From CAYLWW01 sp964387585 (GTDB lineage: Bacteria > Pseudomonadota > Alphaproteobacteria > Rickettsiales > Midichloriaceae), in NCBI GenBank assembly GCA_964387585.1, contig CAYLWW010000068.1, positions 1 through 7,831 on the forward strand: a stretch of 7,831 nt of DNA, given 5' to 3'. The position numbers and the translations under genes were made by a program. Below the pieces are notes generated by a model. It made no database searches. It saw nothing but the letters and a program-made list of their open reading frames with translations, and was not told where the DNA came from. This document shows positions 1 to 4,906 of this stretch, piece after piece (position 1 is the first letter of the stretch; each line of letters starts with the position of its first letter).

Positions 1-48
1 ATATATTTTGCTACTGATTTAAAACGAAAGTACAGAAAGAATGTTACA

Positions 49-2676
49 CTAGCCCTTATGTTGTAAATTTTTAAAAATACTAGATAAAGCCGTATCTATT
101 TTAACAAACTCTCTTGTAGATTGTTGTGTTTGTTGATTATTTTTATCATCGTAAACAATATGCTTACTTGATGATAGTAATAAATTACCGTAACTTGAAG
201 CAGCAATTTGACTTTGAAAAGCACTACCTTTATCGGTCTTCAAAGTCATAACAAACTCTCCATCTTTATTAATCTCAAGTTCCTTTAACTTTACAAAACA
301 TTCTTTTCCATTGATAGTCTCTAATTTTATAGAATCATCAGTCTCGCTAGCTATTACCTTGAGATATTTTTGCTGCTCTGGTATATGTGACAAACTAATG
401 TTAACCCAATTATTACGCTCCTCAATTTCTAGCAAATCATAATCAAGCTTGTGACTTCCTTTATCGTTAAAATCAGATAAAAAAGAGTCTTCTAATGCTA
501 TACTCTCAGATAGATAAGTGCTTTGTCGATACTCTAACTTTAGTTCCAACGGACTGTTGGTAGCTAAAGACGTGTTAACATCTCCAATACTAATCGTATT
601 TTTCTTTAACTTAGCAAGTGAGTTACCACCTTTAGTAATCTTACCGACCAAATCGCACCAGCCGCCCAGTAAATTATTAACATCGGATTCCAAAGCCTTT
701 GCCTCGTGAGACAACACTCCCGATTCTTGATATTTCCGTCTGTAAGCATTAAACTCGTACTGCAAGATTTCAGCTTTAGCTAACTCTAGTGGAAATTGCC
801 ATGTTCCACCTACTATTTTCTTCCAAGCCACCGATAAAGCCGTATCTATCTCTTTCTCTCTAGAGATACTTCCTAGCTTAGTAGGTTTCCAAGTTGCCGC
901 ATGGTGAATTATTTGTTTTGCCAGTTCGTGTTTACTAAGACTTGCTGCGTATCCTGTAGCTAGGCCTTTAGAAACAAGAGAGTAAGCAAACTTTCTAGCC
1001 TTATCCGCTTTATCTTTCGGCAACACCTTAAGTTTTGACCGAATTAACTCCGAGAGGATATCAAACTCTTTTTCTCTGGTAACCCCTTCTTTCTTGTTAC
1101 CCACATCCACACCTGACTCATCCTTACTAAACCTCTTTAAAAAATTATTAAAAAGAACCTTGGGCTTTAGCCCTAAGTTACTTTTAATATCTTTTATTTT
1201 TGATATAAGGTCTTTATTTAATAGTAGTCCAGATTTGGCGACATGAGGGTCAGATTTGATTCCATCACTTTTTACTGTTTTTTTATCAAACTCTTCTAAA
1301 GAGGAGGAGGTTGATAAAGTTTCAGGTTCATCGAATAACGAATTACTATCACCATCTAAATCAGAGGAATCTTCTGATTTACCTTCTAGTTTTCCAACCT
1401 CTTCCACATCTAATTCTTCCATTACAGAATCGATATATGATTTATCATATATTTCATCATACGATTCATCGTATGACCTACCACATGAATTATCAGGTAG
1501 AGGTAAGGAAGAAACCCCTGTGTTACCTTCATAAGTAATATTATCACCATCTAAGTAGTTATGGTTACTATCATCATCAATTGACGACCTTAATAATGAT
1601 GACTCTTCTAGATTCAAGTTGAATTTGATCCCCCCAAGTATTAGACAATCTTCAATTAATTTATGATCAGCATTGTTGCGAGTAACTGCTAATTCGTTTT
1701 TTACATCCTTTAGTTTTAAGTTAGAGCGGTCTTTTATTTTTTCTAGCTCTGCGATACATTCAGCTGGTAATGATAGAGTGATTTTCCATAATGATTTATC
1801 TTGCCTCTCTTGCACCATACAATCATCAAGACTATCTTGTTTCTTTCTAATGTAAATATTTTCTGTTTTTATAAAACCAAGCTTTTCTAAGGCTCTAATA
1901 GTTTTAGATATATGCTTAGTATTACAAAAATATAGATCTGCTAGCTCTTTGTAAGAAGTGATAAAAGAAAAACTAGAATCATTGCTGTAACTATAGCTAC
2001 CTAAACCAAAACCTTTTTTTGCCAAAAGCATATAGTTTTTATAACATCTAGTATAAAAACCTAGCCACATAATTTTTTGCCTAGAATTTGTATATTCATT
2101 AGAACTAATGAGTTTGAGGAGGTCATAATTAAGTTTGATAAATAGCTTGGTTCTATCTAAATAAGATCTTTTGCACTCAACGAAGTAGTTATAAGGAGTA
2201 TGATCCCCTGTTCTATCTGGAAACTTTTCGTTTAAATGATTAAATACAGAAGTAGGAAGAGTAGGTGTGATAAGGTTTCTGTTGTTTCTACCTATTTCAT
2301 CAAAATCTTTATTGATAATGAAATAACCCTTTTTTACTAAATTTTTTTGCATAGTAAAAACTAAAGACCGAGAGCATCCAAGACGCTCAGCCCAGTCTTT
2401 GCTTGGTAAGGCACATGATCTATTATGACTTTTATTCTTGCTGATTAGGGCAAGGCTATCAGCTAGTAAATAATAGAGTTTCTCGCAAGAAGTGAGGTTG
2501 GTAGTAGTAAGGACATGTTCAAGAACGCAGCAAGTGATTGGAGCATATGATTTGGTCTCTGTGATAGAGGAAAACGTAGTAAGGTTAAGATTAGTATGAT
2601 TGTTAAAGTTGAAAGATAAGTGATTATTTACGGTAAATGGTTTAGAATTACTCTCAAATAGTGATAAATTTTGCAT
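49..2676 (-). CDS. Plasmid replication initiator (Rickettsia-plasmid 'DnaA-like' Rep type)
   Basis: Large protein likely to initiate plasmid replication by binding the origin. Residues are counted from an upstream ATG at 2688. Two winged-helix-like DNA-binding segments are visible, at about 94-127 (LPSKDWAERLGCSRS, then a basic wing) and 244-284 (SYKELADLYFCNTKHISKT). A Ser/Asp/Glu-rich, probably disordered linker follows (about 361-480), then a helical basic module (about 537-680) and a C-terminal beta-rich part (about 750-848). Tandem winged helices are usual in plasmid initiators, and a large Rep beside parA is typical of Rickettsia plasmids; I recognise no true DnaA AAA+ core. I chose the second ATG (875 aa) because GGAG lies six bases before it, whereas the ATG at 2688 has no ribosome site. 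The motif (T/S)REKE-(I/F)D recurs at 537 and 609, with a relative near 858. Rep function is inferred from architecture and context; the DNA-binding role is more certain than the initiator role. Confidence 0.75.
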   Translation of the reverse strand: MQNLSLFESNSKPFTVNNHLSFNFNNHTNLNLTTFSSITETKSYAPITCCVLEHVLTTTNLTSCEKLYYLLADSLALISKNKSHNRSCALPSKDWAERLGCSRSLVFTMQKNLVKKGYFIINKDFDEIGRNNRNLITPTLPTSVFNHLNEKFPDRTGDHTPYNYFVECKRSYLDRTKLFIKLNYDLLKLISSNEYTNSRQKIMWLGFYTRCYKNYMLLAKKGFGLGSYSYSNDSSFSFITSYKELADLYFCNTKHISKTIRALEKLGFIKTENIYIRKKQDSLDDCMVQERQDKSLWKITLSLPAECIAELEKIKDRSNLKLKDVKNELAVTRNNADHKLIEDCLILGGIKFNLNLEESSLLRSSIDDDSNHNYLDGDNITYEGNTGVSSLPLPDNSCGRSYDESYDEIYDKSYIDSVMEELDVEEVGKLEGKSEDSSDLDGDSNSLFDEPETLSTSSSLEEFDKKTVKSDGIKSDPHVAKSGLLLNKDLISKIKDIKSNLGLKPKVLFNNFLKRFSKDESGVDVGNKKEGVTREKEFDILSELIRSKLKVLPKDKADKARKFAYSLVSKGLATGYAASLSKHELAKQIIHHAATWKPTKLGSISREKEIDTALSVAWKKIVGGTWQFPLELAKAEILQYEFNAYRRKYQESGVLSHEAKALESDVNNLLGGWCDLVGKITKGGNSLAKLKKNTISIGDVNTSLATNSPLELKLEYRQSTYLSESIALEDSFLSDFNDKGSHKLDYDLLEIEERNNWVNISLSHIPEQQKYLKVIASETDDSIKLETINGKECFVKLKELEINKDGEFVMTLKTDKGSAFQSQIAASSYGNLLLSSSKHIVYDDKNNQQTQQSTREFVKIDTALSSIFKNLQHKG
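1429..1476 (-). repeat. Four 12-nt in-frame tandem units in the Rep linker
   Basis: Four consecutive 12-nt units on the minus strand (TCATACGATGAA, TCGTATGATGAA, ATATATGATAAA, TCATATATCGAT) encode the acidic, tyrosine-rich stretch SYDE-SYDE-IYDK-SYID at about residues 405-420 of Rep. The two units nearest the Rep start differ at only two bases; the others have drifted. The repeat sits in the Ser/Asp-rich linker, where length changes by slippage would be tolerated. Confidence 0.7.
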
Positions 2677-2715
2677 TTTTAGCTCCATAAATGAAGCTAA
2701 GAATTAAAAGAACGC

Positions 2716-2744
2716 TTGACTCTCTGTGTAAAACAGCTTATATT
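2716..2744 (+). promoter_or_regulatory. Strong sigma70-type promoter facing away from rep
   Basis: TTGACT (2716-2721), a 17-base spacer, then TATATT (2739-2744). Each hexamer is one base from consensus and the spacing is ideal. It points rightward, against every gene in the window, so it cannot drive any of the annotated proteins. Transcription should start near 2751 and run into the hairpins and terminator that follow. Confidence 0.6.
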
Positions 2745-2750
2745 TTTAGT

Positions 2751-2870
2751 ATAAGAAATGTCCTGCTAAGATTATCTTATACTATACATAAAACTAGTTC
2801 TTACCTTAATGGTAACTAGGGCTGTTTTTAGAGGGTGTTAAGTTCTTTTGTGTTCTTAGCACCTTTTTTT
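2751..2870 (+). ncRNA. Candidate antisense RNA to the Rep leader
   Basis: A near-consensus promoter upstream and an intrinsic terminator downstream bracket about 120 nt with no meaningful reading frame. Three inverted repeats are present: 10 bp at 2747-2756/2775-2784, 9 bp with a three-base bulge at 2794-2805/2811-2819, and the terminator stem at 2834-2863. The first stem starts at or just before the predicted transcription start, so its outer base pairs may be absent from the RNA. The RNA would be wholly complementary to the 5' leader of rep mRNA if that starts near 2887. Countertranscribed RNAs in this position control copy number on many plasmids by blocking Rep translation or causing early termination. 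The sequence shows the promoter, stems and terminator; the regulatory role is inference. Confidence 0.5.
2834..2870 (+). terminator. Intrinsic terminator of the antisense transcript
   Basis: GGTGTTAAG pairs with CTTAGCACC as a 9-bp stem with one G-U pair and a 12-base loop, followed at once by seven T residues. The T-tract lies on the plus strand only, so it ends rightward transcription. Read leftward the stem is not followed by T's, so rep mRNA should pass through it. Confidence 0.65.
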
Positions 2871-2893
2871 ATAAAATTATGTATTGACGTAAG

Positions 2894-2920
2894 GTTATAG
2901 TTTATAACGACAGCTGTCAA
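2894..2920 (-). promoter_or_regulatory. Predicted rep promoter with two overlapping palindromes
   Basis: On the minus strand a perfect TTGACA (2920-2915) and TATAAC (2899-2894) are separated by 15 bases, slightly short. A 10-bp palindrome GACAGCTGTC (2909-2918) covers the -35 box, and the inverted repeat GTTATA-GTT-TATAAC (2894-2908) covers the -10 box and part of the spacer. These are plausible operators for Rep or for the tandem-HTH protein just upstream. The start would be near 2887, giving a leader of about 210 nt. Confidence 0.45.
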
Positions 2921-2940
2921 CTTAATTTTTACAAATCACT

Positions 2941-3438
2941 CTAGATTTTTTGTCTTAGCGATATGCTAAAATCGTTAGGGAACATAATACCATACCCCTC
3001 AAAAATATTTTTAATTAAAAGCTCGTCAACTTTTTTAGGTGTTGTATTGAGGTATGTTAGATTTTTCTGTCTTTCTAAGTAATTTAAAACGATGCGAGGA
3101 ATCATAAGATATTCAGATAGTTTTTCTTGAGTCAAATGAGCCGCTGTTCTTGCTCCTCTTAATTGAAATCTTGTTAATGCACCAGTGCTAGGAGCGGGTA
3201 CTATATCGCTTTTTAGCGATATAGTATGTTCATTAGGAAATACTATGCCATTTTCTTCAAAAAATGGTTTTACTAGCATTACATTCTTTACTTTTGTAGC
3301 ATTATGTATCCAACTTAAATTTGGTTGATGTTCCCATTTAAATACTGTAGTACGGCTAACATTTAAATATTGACCAAATTCTCTTAAACCAAGACCTAAT
3401 ATATCTCTTGCTACCCTTAACTGAAAAGCTGTTAACAT
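2941..3438 (-). CDS. Tandem-duplicated XRE-like HTH regulator
   Basis: A 165-residue DNA-binding protein built of two copies of one unit, residues 1-78 and 88-165. Each starts with LT-FQLR-AR, continues with an XRE-like helix-turn-helix (REFGQYLNVSRTTVFKWE and EKLSEYLMIPRIVLNYLE) and ends with a signature of the type F-GI-FPN--SISL. That C-terminal signature resembles the GI/GV-x-F ending of very short alphaproteobacterial HTH proteins, so this looks like two such proteins fused, perhaps a single-chain equivalent of a dimer. A proline-rich hinge (APSTGA, about 81-86) joins them. The second recognition helix is the less typical. Upstream only a weak AGG-like ribosome site is seen, 11 bases before the ATG. 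It lies between the partition operon and rep, so a role in regulating plasmid maintenance genes is likely but unproven. Confidence 0.8.
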   Translation of the reverse strand: MLTAFQLRVARDILGLGLREFGQYLNVSRTTVFKWEHQPNLSWIHNATKVKNVMLVKPFFEENGIVFPNEHTISLKSDIVPAPSTGALTRFQLRGARTAAHLTQEKLSEYLMIPRIVLNYLERQKNLTYLNTTPKKVDELLIKNIFEGYGIMFPNDFSISLRQKI

Positions 3439-3486
3439 GAATTCTTCAACCTATTTTCTGTGCTGTGTTATTCTTAATTACGGACT

Positions 3487-3518
3487 GCTATATTTATGTG
3501 TTATGATTTTGCAATCAA
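3487..3518 (-). promoter_or_regulatory. Possible promoter of the tandem-HTH gene
   Basis: Minus-strand candidates are TTGCAA (3514-3509), 16 bases, TATAGC (3492-3487), or the overlapping TTGATT (3518-3513), 16 bases, TAAATA. Both are only moderate matches. The promoter would overlap the hairpin after the partition operon, so hairpin and operator functions may be shared. The gene could also be served by read-through from parA. Confidence 0.3.
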
Positions 3519-3530
3519 CATCATAACACA
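3497..3530. repeat. 11-bp perfect inverted repeat with TGTGTTAT motifs
   Basis: TGTGTTATGAT (3497-3507) and its exact complement ATCATAACACA (3520-3530) enclose a 12-base loop, beginning one base past the stop codon of the ParG-like gene. A third copy of the core TGTGTTAT lies at 3464-3471, between the hairpin and the tandem-HTH start. Read leftward no T-tract follows, so it is a poor terminator for parA-parG and may instead be a repressor-binding site or a transcript-stabilising hairpin. Confidence 0.5.
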
Positions 3531-3531
3531 G

Positions 3532-3828
3532 TTAATTTTTACTTGATTGATATAATTTTAGTGCTTCTTCCAACACTTCAGATAGGAGCATGTTATTTTC
3601 TAAAGCTATTTTCCTAAGTGTATAATCAAATTCTGGGGTAACAGAAGTTGCAAGTCTTACAGTTCTGTTGGTGCGCCTCATGCTACGCCCATCAATTCTT
3701 GTGCTATGATTAATATAATCAGATGCTGGAGCGACTTCAGGAGAATATATATTATTGCTAGCTTCTTCTAATGTCGGAGCTTGTCCCAATGTTTTTTTTA
3801 AAAACTTTAGTTTTGATGCATCAGCCAT
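3532..3828 (-). CDS. ParG-like ribbon-helix-helix partition partner
   Basis: A 98-residue protein with a mobile N-terminal part (about 1-52) and a C-terminal ribbon-helix-helix fold: beta strand around RTVRLATSV (55-63), helix 1 about 65-78, helix 2 about 81-94. Six arginines between 44 and 58 (STRIDGRSMRRTNRTVR) would contact DNA or stimulate the ATPase. In type Ib systems such as ParF/ParG, a small RHH protein with a flexible N-terminus binds the centromere, represses the operon and activates the ParA ATPase. The gene start overlaps the parA stop by eight bases (ATGGCTGA), a sign of coupled translation; AGGG lies nine bases before the ATG. I recall similar proteins with a conserved LGxxPxxEEAS stretch beside ParA on alphaproteobacterial plasmids; here it reads LGQAPTLEEAS. 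The fold is fairly clear and the partner role comes from the operon. Confidence 0.75.
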   Translation of the reverse strand: MADASKLKFLKKTLGQAPTLEEASNNIYSPEVAPASDYINHSTRIDGRSMRRTNRTVRLATSVTPEFDYTLRKIALENNMLLSEVLEEALKLYQSSKN

Positions 3829-4456
3829 TTTTTATTACCCTATCTATAAGATTTTGCATTAATACATCTGCTTTTTCGTTTAGAGTTTTATAATTTGTTT
3901 CAGTAACCGAAAAACCTAAGTTCTGGGCTTTCCTATAAGCTGGTCGCTCGAGGAGACATCCCTCGAAAGTTTCATAACCAGCCTCTTTTATATAAGCCCG
4001 TGCTTCGGCATCTTCTGCAATTGTTCCTATACGGTTAAGAGCAAAAATCAATTTTGATTTTGCTATAAAATTAGTCACTAAACCATGAAACTCTTTTATT
4101 GCTGGTTTTAGATCATCTACACTAGCACCAGAAGGTTGTACAATGAGGTTAGCAACTTTAGCTATTTCTAGTGTTGCTGTGCTAGTTCTTGCTGGTCCAT
4201 CAATTACTAGTACATCGTATTTTGAACTATCTGCTAGAGCGGAACTTGCTGTTTTATAGAATTCTATAGAGATTCTAGGTTCGATATTATTATTTAATCT
4301 AGTTCTCCCCCACTCTACACAAGTGCCTTGTTGAATATCTAAATCTGCAATTTTGACTGAAAGTTTATTATTAGCAAGTTCTCTGCATAAAGCTCTTGCT
4401 AAAGTTGATTTACCTACTCCGCCTTTCTGTGAAATAAAAGCAATTATGATAGCCAT
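3821..4456 (-). CDS. parA: ParA-family plasmid partition ATPase (type Ib-like)
   Basis: Cytoplasmic Walker-type ATPase that moves plasmid copies over the nucleoid together with a centromere-binding partner. The deviant Walker A motif KGGVGKST covers residues 11-18, with the signature lysine K11 and the nucleotide lysine K16. The A' region is DLDIQQGTCVEW (38-49) and Walker B is VLVIDGPA (82-89); QPSGASVDD (107-115) is the usual later conserved segment. At 211 residues with no N-terminal HTH it is the short ParF-like (type Ib) form, which agrees with the downstream RHH gene and with repeats upstream. The ATG at 4456 has no clear ribosome site but begins directly at the first beta strand (AIIIAFISQKGG), so no earlier start is needed. 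It is probably autoregulated by the RHH partner at the promoter just upstream. Confidence 0.93.
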   Translation of the reverse strand: MAIIIAFISQKGGVGKSTLARALCRELANNKLSVKIADLDIQQGTCVEWGRTRLNNNIEPRISIEFYKTASSALADSSKYDVLVIDGPARTSTATLEIAKVANLIVQPSGASVDDLKPAIKEFHGLVTNFIAKSKLIFALNRIGTIAEDAEARAYIKEAGYETFEGCLLERPAYRKAQNLGFSVTETNYKTLNEKADVLMQNLIDRVIKNG

Positions 4457-4474
4457 GTGGTATTAATATTTAAT

Positions 4475-4515
4475 TGTACATAGTATAATGTATAACATTT
4501 TTATGTACATGTCAA
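4475..4515 (-). promoter_or_regulatory. parA promoter flanked by TGTACA palindromes
   Basis: A perfect TTGACA on the minus strand (4515-4510) is followed after 17 bases by TACATT (4492-4487), or after 15 by TATACA; both -10 matches are moderate. TGTACAT (4475-4481) and ATGTACA (4503-4509) form an inverted pair on either side of the -10, their centres 29 bp apart. This is a likely operator for the RHH protein. The predicted start leaves a leader of about 25-30 nt before the parA ATG. Confidence 0.45.
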
Positions 4516-4559
4516 CTGCTATACATCTAGTTACTAGTTACTAAATGTATATCTAGCAA

Positions 4560-4718
4560 GTGTTATCTGTATATTAGATAGTTATAATACGTAATAAAGA
4601 TGTTAAATATATAGATGACAGGTGATACCTATATGCATACTATACATTACGCATGTGATAACTATATTATATGTGTGATACAGATGTTAGTTATATGAAT
4701 AACAGGTGATACATACAT
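4560..4718 (+). repeat. GTGATA-type repeats upstream of parA: candidate centromere or iterons
   Basis: Five copies of a degenerate 13-mer of the form GTGATA-N-(C/A)TATAT start at 4560 (GTGTTATCTGTAT, divergent), 4622, 4655, 4675 and 4706, all in one orientation. Two copies share the longer ACAGGTGATAC. Spacings of 62, 33, 20 and 31 bp are close to whole turns of the helix, so bound proteins would line up on one face. Type Ib partition operons usually carry the centromere upstream of parA; Rep-binding iterons are the other possibility. The surrounding DNA is very A/T rich and carries no long ORF. Confidence 0.5.
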
Positions 4719-4749
4719 TCGTCTATTAGCATTTTGAATAAAGAGTTTA

Positions 4750-4778
4750 AAATCACTAGTCCAGAAAACCAGTGATTT
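4750..4778. repeat. 8-bp perfect inverted repeat
   Basis: AAATCACT (4750-4757) and AGTGATTT (4771-4778) are separated by 13 bases. No T-tract follows on either strand, so it is not an obvious terminator. It lies between the GTGATA repeats and the terminal hairpin of the fusion gene and may be a protein-binding site or part of the origin. Between here and 4855 there are also two GAAAATACG copies (4801 and 4836) and two ATACGG copies (4805 and 4831). Confidence 0.35.
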
Positions 4779-4791
4779 CCAATAGGGCAGG

Positions 4792-4872
4792 GTGAATGGA
4801 GAAAATACGGTAAAAAAGTGGCTAAAAATTATACGGAAAATACGCCGCTTTTACAAAGTTGTACGAAAATAG
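4792..4872 (+). CDS. Speculative 26-residue cationic mini-ORF
   Basis: A GTG-started reading frame of 26 codons encodes a very basic peptide with the core KKWLKIIRKIRRF (about ten K/R and one acidic residue), able to form an amphipathic helix. AGGG lies four bases before the GTG, closer than ideal, and a weak promoter (TTAGCA, 16 bases, TAAAAT, 4726-4753) precedes it. The stop codon falls in the loop of the next hairpin. It has the layout of a tiny independent gene, but it overlaps A-rich direct repeats and could be chance. Confidence 0.15.
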   Translation: MNGENTVKKWLKIIRKIRRFYKVVRK

Positions 4873-4906
4873 GAATTTAAAGGTTTTTCGTACAACTTGG
4901 CTTTTT
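4856..4906 (+). terminator. 14-bp perfect hairpin between the fusion gene and the repeat region
   Basis: AAGTTGTACGAAAA (4856-4869) and its exact complement (4885-4898) enclose a 15-base loop. On the plus strand the stem is followed by GGC and five T's, the form of an intrinsic terminator for rightward transcripts. On the minus strand it begins six bases past the stop codon of the fusion gene but is followed by TGTAAAAG, so as its terminator it is weak. It may insulate that gene from the partition region. Confidence 0.5.

Noticed and set aside
1..48. Possible terminator after rep
   Set aside because: No inverted repeat followed by T's on the minus strand is visible in the 48 bases available.
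1256..1534. Plus-strand 92-codon open frame opposite rep
   Set aside because: It is antisense to the Ser/Asp-rich linker; its Ser-rich composition mirrors the codons of the real gene. The overlapping 75-codon frame is the same effect.
4651..4664. Possible DnaA box on the minus strand (GTTATCACA)
   Set aside because: It lacks one base of the TTATNCACA pattern and is better explained as one of the GTGATA repeats.
4457..4904. Insertion sequence remnant or recombination site suggested by the 14-bp inverted repeat
   Set aside because: There is no transposase fragment, no flanking target duplication, and the loop is only 15 bases. A hairpin terminator explains it better.
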